27,635 bases of DNA from JAGORM01 sp050255815 (GCA_050255815.1 JBLMVJ010000037.1:1-27635); one strand, 5' to 3'. Shown: positions 7,058 to 15,868, numbered from the stretch's first letter. Numbers and translations are program-made. The notes: a model not told the origin generated them from the sequence alone.

Positions 7058-8995
7058 TTAACTGGCAGCCGGAAGTGAATAAGTGGATCCTTTTCTCATT
7101 TCACCTTTTGGCATGGCAAAATCCAGCTCATCTTTAACCCAACGCCCTCCGGAAATGATATCCCAGTTAGAGGCCAGCTGTCTGGTCACAAACCTGCCCC
7201 AGGTGTATTCAGAATCTTTTCCATCTACAATCTGCAGACCTCGTGTCAATTGCTGGTAGAAAGATTCAATTTCCCCATTCCGTGTATCACTATTAATACG
7301 CAGATAATAAGGTGCGTGGTCTCCCGGAACTACCGTTCCTCCGGCCTCTTCTATGATAGCAGCGTCTTTCATACCGCCATCTTCAGTGGAAACTACGATT
7401 GCATTATTCAGGATTGCTTTGTCTTTTGAAGTCCCATCAGCTTCTGAACTCTTAGGTTCCCAGGTATGAAAGTCCCTTACCTCAGGATAATTAAGCCATA
7501 CGTGAGATGCGCGGATTAAAGGTTTTGATACTTTTTCGCTATAGTCCTGGATGTAATGCACCCGCTCCCGTAAAACCGGATGGTTATTAATAATACTGCA
7601 CACTCTTCTGATTTCCCCTTTCATCTCTTCATCACTGGAATGGGCTTTTCCTGAAATGAAGAAATGGGCGTTCTGCTCTTCTAAAATCTGGGCAAGCCGG
7701 TCCGGATCCGTAAATGGTAGCCCCATCCTTTTATATCCTGCAGCCCGTCTTGCTGAGCCAACTATCTTTACCCCTTCCGGCAGGTCTATAGGGTTCCCAT
7801 TCTGGTCCTGCATGTCTTTTAATGCTTCCCGGAAATCTTCATGTGCTGCCAGTTTAGCTGCTTTCAGGTCTTCTTCCGGCAGCTGCAGAATCTTTTCAAC
7901 CGCTCCTTCTCCGGGAAGTTCAAACGCATCTATAGCTCCGGAATTCCGGTATATATCCAGTAATTGAGGATGTGCCCACCTTTCAGTAGAAATTCCATTT
8001 GTTATGGCGGCAAATTCAACCGGACGCCCGCTGAAATCAAAAAATACTTTACTGGCCTCCTGTGCATGAAGCCTGCTTACCCCCCTTCTTTTTGCAGATA
8101 AGTCCAATGCTAATGAACTAAGCAGTATTTCATTATTTTTAAAACGGGAATTCATCCAGTTTTCCACCTGGGAACTTGCAACGTTAGGATATACCAGCTC
8201 TTTAAATTGCCACCACTGGAACGGCTGTTCAACCGCCTGCACCAGCGTATGATTCACATAAACGGTTTTATCCCTGACCTGCTCCATAGCTTCTTCAAAA
8301 CCTACTCCCTTTTTCACCAGGGAATCTAATTCTGCTATTGCTGAGAATACTACCGGAGCTTCATTCATGATGTACAGGGGAGGGGTAAGTCCCAGTTGGT
8401 CTACAGCTTTGTGTCCCCCAAAGCCTTCAACTATTTCCTGGAAAAGCCGGTGTCCGCCATTTGTTTTACCGTTATAAACATCCTTAATATCAGGGTGATA
8501 AGGATCAATATTTCTCACATTGTCCTCTGTTTTTTCATAAATAGGAACCTTAAACTCCGGATGGGAACCGGTGGAAAGACGCACCTCAACCTCCGGCACC
8601 TCGGTGAATCCTCTGTCTTCCGGATGAACCGGAACATGCTCTTCTGTTTGCCAAAGCCTATCAAGCCGCTGGTGCACTTCTGTGTTGTAAAAAGGTGCAA
8701 CAATTACAACCGGAATGCCCAGTTTCCGGTAAATATAGGACCAATCACCCACGACCATCCCCAATCCTCCCTGCGCCGGTGTATCATGTCTATAGCTTTC
8801 CATGGAAAAAATAGCGACCGGGGTTTGCTCCGTCAAAACAGGACCCAAATCAGGACGGCCAATGCGGGTCAGAAATTCTTTTTTTCGCTGTTGTGCTTCT
8901 TCAGAAAAAACTTCCGGGGAGGGAAGATAACCTCTTCCGGTGTCAGGAGTTACGGTAAGAGATAACGGTCTTCTATCTACAGTCTCACGTGGCAT
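7058..8995 (-). CDS. Short-form alpha-glucan (glycogen/maltodextrin) phosphorylase, GT35-like
   Basis: 645 residues. The N-terminal SMESYRHDTPAQGGLGMVVGDW matches the Gly-rich substrate loop of phosphorylases (shown here only as its core QGGLGMVVGD, 75-84). Other landmarks are AITNGISTERWAHP, SGKAHSSDEEMKGEI, and DGTSKDKAILNNA, aligning with the GTSNMKxxLNG PLP site, which makes K526 the likely PLP lysine. The expected reaction is phosphorolysis of alpha-1,4-glucan to glucose-1-phosphate, a cheap energy source in reduced cells. It is shorter than animal or E. coli enzymes (over 800) and fits the alpha-glucan phosphorylase subgroup. The -10 TATAAT at 9009-9014 lies 13 nt upstream of the ATG. 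Confidence 0.82.
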   Translation of the reverse strand: MPRETVDRRPLSLTVTPDTGRGYLPSPEVFSEEAQQRKKEFLTRIGRPDLGPVLTEQTPVAIFSMESYRHDTPAQGGLGMVVGDWSYIYRKLGIPVVIVAPFYNTEVHQRLDRLWQTEEHVPVHPEDRGFTEVPEVEVRLSTGSHPEFKVPIYEKTEDNVRNIDPYHPDIKDVYNGKTNGGHRLFQEIVEGFGGHKAVDQLGLTPPLYIMNEAPVVFSAIAELDSLVKKGVGFEEAMEQVRDKTVYVNHTLVQAVEQPFQWWQFKELVYPNVASSQVENWMNSRFKNNEILLSSLALDLSAKRRGVSRLHAQEASKVFFDFSGRPVEFAAITNGISTERWAHPQLLDIYRNSGAIDAFELPGEGAVEKILQLPEEDLKAAKLAAHEDFREALKDMQDQNGNPIDLPEGVKIVGSARRAAGYKRMGLPFTDPDRLAQILEEQNAHFFISGKAHSSDEEMKGEIRRVCSIINNHPVLRERVHYIQDYSEKVSKPLIRASHVWLNYPEVRDFHTWEPKSSEADGTSKDKAILNNAIVVSTEDGGMKDAAIIEEAGGTVVPGDHAPYYLRINSDTRNGEIESFYQQLTRGLQIVDGKDSEYTWGRFVTRQLASNWDIISGGRWVKDELDFAMPKGEMRKGSTYSLPAAS

Positions 8996-9008
8996 AAATT
9001 CAATCTAA

Positions 9009-9014
9009 ATTATA
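9009..9014 (-). promoter_or_regulatory. -10 element of the glucan phosphorylase gene
   Basis: Minus-strand TATAAT 13 nt before the ATG at 8995; a possible -35 TTAGGA sits 16 nt further up. The leader would be only a few bases. Confidence 0.5.
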
Positions 9015-9111
9015 GTACTAGATAAAATTATCCTAATACAAGGGGTGTTTTTTTGCTTGACGGAAACCTGACATTTCAATCTGCCTCAATACAGGCATTT
9101 TCACCTGTTAA

Positions 9112-10935
9112 TTAGTGGGCACGCAGTTGCCAGTTACGTCTTTTAATGTTTCCCTTATAGTCTGCGGATTCAGCCTTAAAACGCTGGACCCCCTCTTGGG
9201 CAGAATCTCCTTCAATACAAAAAAGCCTAATATTATGTCCCATTTTTAATTCTGCCAAAAGCTTTCCGTCAACCCTTCCTTCCAGCGCTTTAAAATCACC
9301 TAACCCATCCCTGTTAAACCTTCCAATTACCTTTCTTACGTATGGCCGGTCAGCAGGAGATACATGGCTCAGTATCTTCTCTATAGTCCCCGGCTCAAAA
9401 TATATAACTTGTTTCACTGCCGGCCGCTCAGGAGGAACCTCTTGCTCTGCCTGCCGTATCTCATCCATTATCCTGGGCCTTCTCTTTACGTGGTTAACCC
9501 CTTCACGTTTTACCTCTTTAGAAATATCTGCGTCTTCCTGAGGAAAAGGTCTGCTTTTAGGCACAACTGACGCGGCCATTGCCTCTGTTACTACTGCTAC
9601 GGTATGGATAAGACGTTTTGCAACCTGCGGAAATGCCTCCATAGGCTCCATCACTGACCAATCAACCGCACCGCTATCCGTATCTACCACAATTCCTAGG
9701 CGCTTTTGGTCATTTTCGTACAACATGTCCAATGAAACGCTATGGACACCTGCCCTCCCTATTTCCACATGAAGTGAATCAGGCGTTTGAAAACCAAGCA
9801 ACTGGTTGAGGCTTCCGGGGGTAAGTTTAAAGTTACCCAGGGGTGCGTTGGAAAAAGTAGCAACGTGCCGTCGTATATCTGAAATGTCTTTTAACGGTCC
9901 TTCCGGCAAATCATCTGTCCGGAGTGCCTCAGCTTCTTCTATAAACAAAAATCTGTTGGGATCATCTCTCTTTTCCGGCCTAAAAACTGCAAGGATATCC
10001 TGGAAAATTTCACCATTCGCGCAATTCTGGTACGCAAAAGCGGCTCTATAAGCCTCCACATTATCAGTCCCAAAAAGCATTGCAGCCAGATGCTTTCTTG
10101 CTGTAGGACCTTTTTCTTCTTTCAGGTATGCTGCTACTTTCCGGGAAATTTCAGCGTGATCAGGCGCATCCGGATTAAGCAGAATGTCTTTCACCACTCC
10201 ATTTACCTGATGTATGGTATCTAAAGCCGGAAGTACTGCATCCAGAGCCCTCCGGTCTGCAGGTTCTCTCTGTATCCGCCGTTGCCTCACTGCATCTGCA
10301 CAATGGGTAGCCGCCCAAATAAATGTAGAGACTGGATTATCAAAATGCATATGTCCTTCATCATCCGGCTTTGCCCTCAAGGCGGCTGAGACATAGGCAC
10401 TTAAAGGGTTTTTCTCCAGAAACCTGGTATTTCTGAAATCCTCAAGCACAATGCCGTCTGCTTCTTGCGTAAAAATACGTATCATTCCTCCTTTTATAGT
10501 CCGTGAAAGAATATCTAATTCACCTCTGACGCCCTGCAATAAAGAAGTCCTTCCTAATTGGTCTAAAATGTCTGCAGTTGCAAAAAGGCCTCCAATTCTC
10601 TGAAAATACGTATCCATCTCCTCCGTAGGCTTCTCTGAGTCAATACGGGCATCCATATTTAATTTTTTCTCCTGTTTTCCTACATAGCCCAGGCTGGAAA
10701 CGAGTGCACCGTGGCCGGTTATCCATACTTTTAAAGCAGTGCCTTTTAACTTTCCATGTATTTCCCGCTGCACTATATCCAGCCTGGAGCGCAGCATTTT
10801 CGTCAAAAGCTCATCAGATGAAGGCTCAGGGAACAGAAGGGGTGCAGGAACAGCAGATTGAGTTCCGCTAAAGTCTCTAAGCGTAAAAGGCGTTATTGGT
10901 TGACGGCCGGACCGCTCTGCTTTACTATGAGCCAT
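9112..10935 (-). CDS. Unknown protein with a RelE/HigB-like C-terminal domain
   Basis: 607 residues from the ATG at 10935. The frame stays open 13 codons further, but that stretch encodes the CCGACC hairpin of the leader. There is no signal peptide or membrane segment. Residues about 1-470 are not recognised; they include a KVWITGHGALVSSLGY segment, repeated helical stretches, and a region rich in charged residues near 460-500. The last 100 residues (starting FEPGTIEKILSHVS, with ALEGRVDGKLLAELKMGHNIRLF) resemble the RelE/ParE/Gp49 pattern: helical start, then KxL-xEL-xxxxRxF strands. That assignment is from pattern only. No antitoxin gene lies next to it. It sits behind a structured leader and upstream of the glucan phosphorylase. 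Confidence 0.5.
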   Translation of the reverse strand: MAHSKAERSGRQPITPFTLRDFSGTQSAVPAPLLFPEPSSDELLTKMLRSRLDIVQREIHGKLKGTALKVWITGHGALVSSLGYVGKQEKKLNMDARIDSEKPTEEMDTYFQRIGGLFATADILDQLGRTSLLQGVRGELDILSRTIKGGMIRIFTQEADGIVLEDFRNTRFLEKNPLSAYVSAALRAKPDDEGHMHFDNPVSTFIWAATHCADAVRQRRIQREPADRRALDAVLPALDTIHQVNGVVKDILLNPDAPDHAEISRKVAAYLKEEKGPTARKHLAAMLFGTDNVEAYRAAFAYQNCANGEIFQDILAVFRPEKRDDPNRFLFIEEAEALRTDDLPEGPLKDISDIRRHVATFSNAPLGNFKLTPGSLNQLLGFQTPDSLHVEIGRAGVHSVSLDMLYENDQKRLGIVVDTDSGAVDWSVMEPMEAFPQVAKRLIHTVAVVTEAMAASVVPKSRPFPQEDADISKEVKREGVNHVKRRPRIMDEIRQAEQEVPPERPAVKQVIYFEPGTIEKILSHVSPADRPYVRKVIGRFNRDGLGDFKALEGRVDGKLLAELKMGHNIRLFCIEGDSAQEGVQRFKAESADYKGNIKRRNWQLRAH

Positions 10936-11082
10936 AAAGTTTCCCGACCTGAAGGTCGGACATCTTTTCCCCACTGCTTTTCGGGGACTAATCCCTCAAA
11001 GCAGAAAACTCTTCGCATTCAATCGCGAGCTTACTTCTTGTGTCATCTGGGGCAGCTCGCGGTTTTCTGCGAAGGAGGATAA
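10936..11082 (-). ncRNA. Structured 5' leader (candidate cis-regulatory RNA) of the 10935 gene
   Basis: The promoter at 11089-11117 predicts a start near 11082, giving a leader of about 147 nt with dense pairing. GCGAGC-type stem: 11055-11061 pairs with 11024-11030 (7 bp). Two mutually exclusive outer stems follow: 11068-11074 with 11011-11017 (7 bp) or 11062-11070 with 11001-11009 (9 bp, GCAGAAAAC/GTTTTCTGC). Then GGGA/TCCC (10992-10995 with 10984-10987) competes with CCCC/GGGG (10983-10986 with 10969-10972), and a CCGACCT/AGGTCGG hairpin (10944-10959) ends 8 nt before the start codon. It matches no riboswitch class I can recall. Confidence 0.5.
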
Positions 11083-11088
11083 AGGTGT

Positions 11089-11117
11089 ATTCTACATATT
11101 TTTGCCTGAAGAATCAA
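11089..11117 (-). promoter_or_regulatory. Promoter of the structured leader
   Basis: Minus strand: -35 TTGATT (11112-11117), 17-nt spacer, -10 TAGAAT (11089-11094). The RNA would start near 11082, immediately before the first paired element. Confidence 0.65.
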
Positions 11118-11160
11118 ATAAAATCAATATGTCATTTTCTGGGAAATATCATCTTAAGTC

Positions 11161-12252
11161 CTACATCTTACATCTTATTTCCCCATTTACCTGCTCCAGG
11201 ATTCCTCGCAACTCGAGTCCAGTTACCAACACCATAAGTTTTACTACGGGTATTTTTATCTGTTTTGACAATAAGTCGAGAGGTAACGGCTCTGACATTA
11301 ATGTCTCTACTACCCTTTTCTCCGTAGGGCTCAGTTTTATATTTGAAAATTTCTCTTTTTTAGAAATTGATTGAAAATTGGGAATTAAAAATTGAAAATT
11401 ATTTATAATATCTTCCCCATTACTTACTAACTTCGCTCTCTGTTTCAATAACTTCAAGGTTCCTTTTGCCATCATGGAATTAATTGGACCGGGGACTGCA
11501 AAGATTGGCTTGCCCAGCTTTACTGCTTCATCTGCAGTTATAAGAGAGCCGCTGTCTTCTGCTGCTTCTGTCACTAAAATTCCGAGTGAAAGTGCTGCAA
11601 TAACCCTATTTCTGGCAGGGAATGTCCCTATGGTAGCCGGCATACCCAAAGGATACTCTGAAATTATTAATCCTCCATGGTCTAAAATATGCTCATATAA
11701 ATCCTGGTTTTCGGCAGGTGTACAACAATCTACTCCACATCCCAAAACCGCAATAGTATTTCCTTTCTGATCTAGTGTAACTTTATGCGCGGTAGCATCC
11801 ACGCCAAAGGCTAAGCCTGAAACTATGGTAATTCCGGCAGAAACTAAGTCAGAAACTATAGTCTCTGTCACTTCTTTTCCATAAGAGGTAATTTTCCGCG
11901 CACCCACTACCCCCACGTTTTGTTTTGATTTTAGAAGTTCCAGGTTTCCCTTGCAGTACAGAACAATAGGGGGATTGGGCAGTTGCTTTAATCCTTCTGG
12001 GTATGATGCGGAGGTATATCCTACTACTTTCACCCTTGCCCTTTTTAGCTTTTTAAGGTATTCCTCCCGGTTAAATTCTTGCTGAAAGGATTCCAACCTT
12101 TTTCTTTGGAAGTTTTTAATTTGTGCCGTTTTCTTTTCAACAGCATCCCAAGCAGAAACCGCTGATCCATATTCTTGGAGTAATTTTAGAAATGTCTTTG
12201 GTCCTAAACCATCACAAGAGGAAAATAGCAGGCAGGCTTCCTCTTCCGTCAT
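11161..12252 (-). CDS. dprA: DNA processing protein DprA (Smf)
   Basis: 363 residues. The Rossmann-like DprA core is clear: VGVVGARKITSYGKEV, IVSGLAFGVDATAHK, TIAVLGCGVDCCTPAENQDLY, GGLIISEYPLG, FPARNRVIAALS, and VTEAAEDSGSLITADEA, which bind single-stranded DNA. A helical (HhH/SAM-like) N-terminus (GLGPKTFLKLL) comes before it and a winged-helix-like C-terminus (LSPTEKRVVETLMSEPLPLD) follows. DprA loads RecA on incoming single-stranded DNA during natural transformation. It starts one base after the stop of the 13054 gene and so is probably coupled to it. Length is normal for the family. Confidence 0.95.
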   Translation of the reverse strand: MTEEEACLLFSSCDGLGPKTFLKLLQEYGSAVSAWDAVEKKTAQIKNFQRKRLESFQQEFNREEYLKKLKRARVKVVGYTSASYPEGLKQLPNPPIVLYCKGNLELLKSKQNVGVVGARKITSYGKEVTETIVSDLVSAGITIVSGLAFGVDATAHKVTLDQKGNTIAVLGCGVDCCTPAENQDLYEHILDHGGLIISEYPLGMPATIGTFPARNRVIAALSLGILVTEAAEDSGSLITADEAVKLGKPIFAVPGPINSMMAKGTLKLLKQRAKLVSNGEDIINNFQFLIPNFQSISKKEKFSNIKLSPTEKRVVETLMSEPLPLDLLSKQIKIPVVKLMVLVTGLELRGILEQVNGEIRCKM

Positions 12253-12253
12253 A

Positions 12254-13054
12254 TCAGGAGGCGCGCTTTACCGGAGGAAAAACCCTTATTTTATAGTTTT
12301 CGTAAATTTGACGCTCCTTTGGTTCCCTGACTTTTGGACTTATAACCCCTCCCCTACCATTATTTGATAGCTGGCGAAGTGCTAGCTCAGCTGCAAATTC
12401 CCTTAAGAATAATTCCCTATTTGTTGGATCCTCTTCTTTCAATATTTCTTCTATTGGGTCTGCCTTTAAATCAGTATTGAAAATTTTATTCAGGGCTTTC
12501 TCTATTCTTTTTCTGTCCCCTTCCGGAACTAATTCTTTTATAGCTTCTAATTGTTGGTTCATGCTTGGTTCTTCCTTCCCTGTAGCATTTATAACTGGTC
12601 CATCCTCAGTCTCATGGATAACTTTGGGTTCCGGCTCTTCCCTACCAGGCTCAGACGAAGGATTTGGGACCCCAATATCTACCCCTATTACCGGTTCTCT
12701 TTTTTCACTATCAGGAACGCCAACATTCACCCCTATTACCGGCAGGCCATGCTCTGAATCATCTTGCTTTGGATTATTTATTTTTGCTTCAACATTTGCC
12801 TCAAGTTTTTCTGTATCTCTTGGGAAACCTTGTGGCCTTTCCGGCCATTGCATGGGCTCTATATTTCCGTTTGGGAATTCCGGGACCTCTCTACCGGCAA
12901 TTGTTGTTGTCTGGGTAGAAGTCTCTTTATTCCTGCTAAACATACTGGAGACCCTGCTTCTTATTTCATGGAATTTTCCTTTAGAATTTGTCCCTTTAGA
13001 AACTTCTGGTTGAGAGATTCTGGGTAATGCTGTTTCCGCATTCATATCTGACAT
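12254..13054 (-). CDS. Unknown, largely disordered cytoplasmic protein upstream of dprA
   Basis: 266 residues, no signal peptide and no membrane segment. Residues 1-170 are rich in Pro, Glu, Asn, Lys and Ser and look disordered. They include an internal direct repeat, PVIGVNVGVPDS and PVIGVDIGVPNP (near residues 105 and 119). The C-terminal third is helical (MNQQLEAIKELVPEGDRKRI; ELFLREFAAELALRQL) and ends with a basic tail. The start is the ATG at 13054; a second in-frame ATG lies three codons later. Its stop is one base from the dprA start, so it is likely an operon partner of dprA. I recognise no family. Confidence 0.6.
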   Translation of the reverse strand: MSDMNAETALPRISQPEVSKGTNSKGKFHEIRSRVSSMFSRNKETSTQTTTIAGREVPEFPNGNIEPMQWPERPQGFPRDTEKLEANVEAKINNPKQDDSEHGLPVIGVNVGVPDSEKREPVIGVDIGVPNPSSEPGREEPEPKVIHETEDGPVINATGKEEPSMNQQLEAIKELVPEGDRKRIEKALNKIFNTDLKADPIEEILKEEDPTNRELFLREFAAELALRQLSNNGRGGVISPKVREPKERQIYENYKIRVFPPVKRAS

Positions 13055-13128
13055 ATGCTTATCTTACTCGAGCTTATAACTCTCGTATATTAAATATAAG
13101 AGGTTTCAAGTTGTATTGTCAAGGAAAG

Positions 13129-13157
13129 TTGCAAAATTCTTTCTGGAGTGACATACT
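13129..13157 (+). promoter_or_regulatory. Promoter of the 13164-13917 operon (leaderless)
   Basis: -35 TTGCAA (13129-13134), 17-nt spacer, -10 CATACT (13152-13157), then 6 nt to the ATG at 13164. Confidence 0.6.
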
Positions 13158-13163
13158 AAATCT

Positions 13164-13346
13164 ATGGCTAAGAAAAAGTCAGAAGTATCCAAATCCCTCA
13201 CTACCGTCACTACGTTCTCCAAGATCATTGCTTTAATTCTATTTGCACTCCTCCCACTAGCAGGATTTTTTGTGGGGAAAATTTACCAGGAAAAAATAGA
13301 TGCTGTCACCTCTGCCACAATCACCCCGGTATCCAGCCTGAAATAA
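13164..13346 (+). CDS. Small single-pass membrane protein
   Basis: 60 residues: a Lys/Ser-rich cytoplasmic start, one hydrophobic segment (about 19-37, IIALILFALLPLAGFFVG) and a short outside tail (KIYQEKIDAVTSATITPV). The promoter 6 nt upstream and the downstream gene beginning one base after its stop support it as real. Function unknown; small anchors of this kind are common in CPR genomes. Confidence 0.6.
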   Translation: MAKKKSEVSKSLTTVTTFSKIIALILFALLPLAGFFVGKIYQEKIDAVTSATITPVSSLK

Positions 13347-13347
13347 C

Positions 13348-13917
13348 ATGAAGGATACTGGAAATTCAAAACCTGCAGTCAAAAAAACTAACCTTCCCCT
13401 CATCTTTCTGGTTTGTTTTAGCATACTGATGTTGACAATTTTTGCAACAATTATTGTTTACCTAATAAAAAACAGCTCGAAACCTTCTCTAAAGCCTACC
13501 TTGTCAATCACTCCCTCGACTAAAACCGAAAATCTAAATACATCAAATGGGGAAACATACACTAGCTCTTCAATAGATATTACCTTTCAGTATCCTAACG
13601 ATTGGGAAATTCAGGAGTATAGTAAAACTAATAATACCGGCCTTGATCTAGGACCGGCTCCATATAAAATCCCTTATGTTTCCATAAGAAATGATGGTGG
13701 TAAAATCGCGAAACCAAAAAACTTTAAACAAGTAACTATTGGCAATGGTATATCTGCAGAATTTAGTTCTGAATTTGATTGTGCTGCCCCTACCTGCTAC
13801 AGATACAGGTTCTCACATAATGGTAAAGATTATTTGATCAGTAGATTTCAAGCTCAGAAAACTGAATATGACTCCGCTTTCAATCAAATCCTTTCCACAT
13901 TTAAGTTTACGCAATAG
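13348..13917 (+). CDS. Membrane-anchored extracytoplasmic protein, PsbP/DcrB-like fold possible
   Basis: 189 residues: N-terminal signal anchor (about 16-40), a Ser/Thr/Pro-rich linker (to about 70), then a compact outside domain with SSIDITFQYPNDWEI, VSIRNDGG, and a final DSAFNQILSTFKFT. The pattern 'short strand, F-x-YPxxWE, ... F-x-xILxTFKF' is typical of the PsbP-like/DUF1795 domains found in many anchored proteins of Patescibacteria. A CAAPTC pair of cysteines may form a disulfide, consistent with the DsbA/B system in this window. Co-transcribed with the 60-residue protein (one-base gap). Confidence 0.6.
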   Translation: MKDTGNSKPAVKKTNLPLIFLVCFSILMLTIFATIIVYLIKNSSKPSLKPTLSITPSTKTENLNTSNGETYTSSSIDITFQYPNDWEIQEYSKTNNTGLDLGPAPYKIPYVSIRNDGGKIAKPKNFKQVTIGNGISAEFSSEFDCAAPTCYRYRFSHNGKDYLISRFQAQKTEYDSAFNQILSTFKFTQ

Positions 13918-14037
13918 ACACCCTAAGGATTCTGGGCAAGCCAGAATGACGAAAAGTCATTACAATTAATTTCCAATTTCAATAAATATCTATGAATTTC
14001 TAACTTCGATCTGTAGTGATGTATCGATACGTGAAAA

Positions 14038-14078
14038 CACGCCTGGCGAGAACTAAAACTTCTCGCTCGAAGAATATT
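14038..14078 (+). repeat. REP-like palindromic element, copy 2
   Basis: CACGCC at 14038-14043, a palindrome GCGAGAA-7 nt-TTCTCGC (14046-14066), then GCTCGAAGAATATT (14065-14078). The same outer blocks with a different palindrome between them occur at 20756-20793. It sits at the convergent end of the PBP2 gene. Confidence 0.55.
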
Positions 14079-14086
14079 ATTTCCCT

Positions 14087-15868
14087 TCATTTCTTTTCAA
14101 AGAATGCGGTAAGGATGTCCCGCGCTACGGGACCTGCAACGGATGAGCCTTCCCCACCATTCTCCACCAAGACGGTTACTACTATCTCCGGGTTATAAAA
14201 TGGCGCAAAGACGGTAATCCACGCATGAGGTTTAGTATCCTTTCCGCCTATTTCTGCAGTCCCTGTTTTACACCCTAATTTTACCCTGGTCATTTTCCCG
14301 CTGGATGAAGAGTCCTCAAAATAGTTTATATTATCTATTTTCAGCCGCGGATTCTTCACCTTGAAATTAAACAGCGGCCATGCTACTCCACCCGTATCAC
14401 AGCTCTCCCCCATACCGGTGCGTATCAGGTCTATATAATCTTTTTTCACCATGTTCTCCCCCAATTTCTCCACCTGGTTTTTTAACAAATGTGGCTTATA
14501 GAGCGTCCCCCCGTTTGCAAAAACAGTTGTCCAGGAATTCACCTGTAATGGCGTGGTCAGTAAATACCCCTGGCCAATTCCATAGTTATAGGTATCCCCG
14601 GTGTACCACTGCTCCCCTATCTCTTTTTTCTTCCATTCTTCTGTTGGTACTGTCCCAGCTACTTCCCCCGGTAAATCTATTCCGGTTAGCTTACCGGCTC
14701 CTAACCTGCGTGCCCAATTACTGATGGAATCTACTCCTGCCAGGTCTGCAGCATGGTAAAAGAAAATATCATTTGAACGCTTAATTGCCTTTACCACGTC
14801 CACGCTTCCTTCTTTTCCCCCGTACTGAAGGTAATACCAGTTTCCAAATGAAAATGATCCAACTTTCAAAACACCGGTATCTTCAAACGTAGTGTCAGGC
14901 TTAATAGCACCGGTGGAAAGTGCTGCAGCCGCCGTAACCAACTTAAAGGTAGAACCGGGGGGATATGCTCCTCCTATAGTACGGTCTAATAGGGGTTGGT
15001 TAGTGTAGTCAGTGAGAATGGAGGAAATATCTTTGTAATCTCCGTCAGGTGTGTAATTTTTTGCATGGGTAAATAGATTTGCATCAAAGGTAGGTTTTGA
15101 ATACAACGCCAGGATGCCGCCATCACGGGGGTCTGAAACCACTACTGCACCTTTTGTAGCAGAATCCAAGGCTTTTGCGGCTGCCTCCTGGACATCCACA
15201 TCTAAAGTAGTATCTATATTTGCTCCCGGCACCTCATCCATCTTCCCCAGAAACCGCATGTTTTTTCCTGCGGCATTCACTTCATACAGCTGAATCCCAT
15301 TTTTGCCGTGCAGATACTTTTCATACTCTTTCTCCAAACCCATCTTTCCTACAAAATCTGAAATTACATACCCGTTATAGTCCGGCTGGTGGATTTCTTC
15401 ATCTGAAATTTGGCCGGTATAACCCAAGACGTGTGCAAAAACCCCTTTATATAAATAGTCCCTGGCCACGGTTGCGGTGACGCTTTTCCCTTTGTTTAAT
15501 AAATCAAGCGCTTCCTCTTTTGTGATTAAACTTGCCTTACCGTTTTCTATTGTTTCAAAAACCGGTGCGTTTCTTACCAGCGGACGCCCCATCCGGTCAA
15601 AAATAATTCCCCTGGGAGCAGTAACAATAACGGCCCTGGTACGGTTCTGTTCCGCAAGTGTTTTGTAGTATGCGCCCTGTACTACCTGGACATAGAAAAG
15701 CCTCAACAGCAGAATAGAAAAAGCCCCCAATAGAACTAAGACAGGAACAATTAAAAAAAGGTTAGACGGGGATGCGTGGTAATTATGGGAATGCTTAGAA
15801 AACTTAAACGTCTGCTCTTCTACGTAATCTGAAAATGCTATCCCTATTTTTGTCCGCTTTCTTCTCAT
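14087..15868 (-). CDS. mrdA: Penicillin-binding protein 2 (peptidoglycan D,D-transpeptidase)
   Basis: 593 residues. One membrane segment (about 38-60), a class B PBP dimerisation region with the conserved RGIIFDRMGRPL, and a transpeptidase domain with SxxK (S306-TFK in PPGSTFK), SxN (S365-ND) and KTG (534-536, CKTGTAE). It cross-links peptide stems during cell elongation. An insert between SxN and KTG (about 497-533) includes an S-rich stretch. It is the last gene of mreC-mreD-mrdA, with its ATG overlapping the mreD stop (ATGA). PBP3 (FtsI) is unlikely given the neighbours. RodA is not in the window. Confidence 0.9.
   Translation of the reverse strand: MRRKRTKIGIAFSDYVEEQTFKFSKHSHNYHASPSNLFLIVPVLVLLGAFSILLLRLFYVQVVQGAYYKTLAEQNRTRAVIVTAPRGIIFDRMGRPLVRNAPVFETIENGKASLITKEEALDLLNKGKSVTATVARDYLYKGVFAHVLGYTGQISDEEIHQPDYNGYVISDFVGKMGLEKEYEKYLHGKNGIQLYEVNAAGKNMRFLGKMDEVPGANIDTTLDVDVQEAAAKALDSATKGAVVVSDPRDGGILALYSKPTFDANLFTHAKNYTPDGDYKDISSILTDYTNQPLLDRTIGGAYPPGSTFKLVTAAAALSTGAIKPDTTFEDTGVLKVGSFSFGNWYYLQYGGKEGSVDVVKAIKRSNDIFFYHAADLAGVDSISNWARRLGAGKLTGIDLPGEVAGTVPTEEWKKKEIGEQWYTGDTYNYGIGQGYLLTTPLQVNSWTTVFANGGTLYKPHLLKNQVEKLGENMVKKDYIDLIRTGMGESCDTGGVAWPLFNFKVKNPRLKIDNINYFEDSSSSGKMTRVKLGCKTGTAEIGGKDTKPHAWITVFAPFYNPEIVVTVLVENGGEGSSVAGPVARDILTAFFEKK

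Noticed and set aside
8396..8965. A 189-codon open frame on the plus strand
   Set aside because: It is opposite the N-terminal half of the glucan phosphorylase, whose motifs are unmistakable.
10936..11082. Structured RNA considered as SRP RNA, 6S RNA, tmRNA or RNase P
   Set aside because: It lacks the SRP GGUCAGG/GGAAGCAGCC core, tmRNA ends, and the RNase P GAGGAAAGUCC block; the 6S comparison rests only on a bulged long stem.
12477..13013. A 178-codon open frame on the plus strand
   Set aside because: It lies wholly opposite the gene upstream of dprA and has Ser/Phe-rich shadow composition; the minus-strand gene has the tight operon junction.
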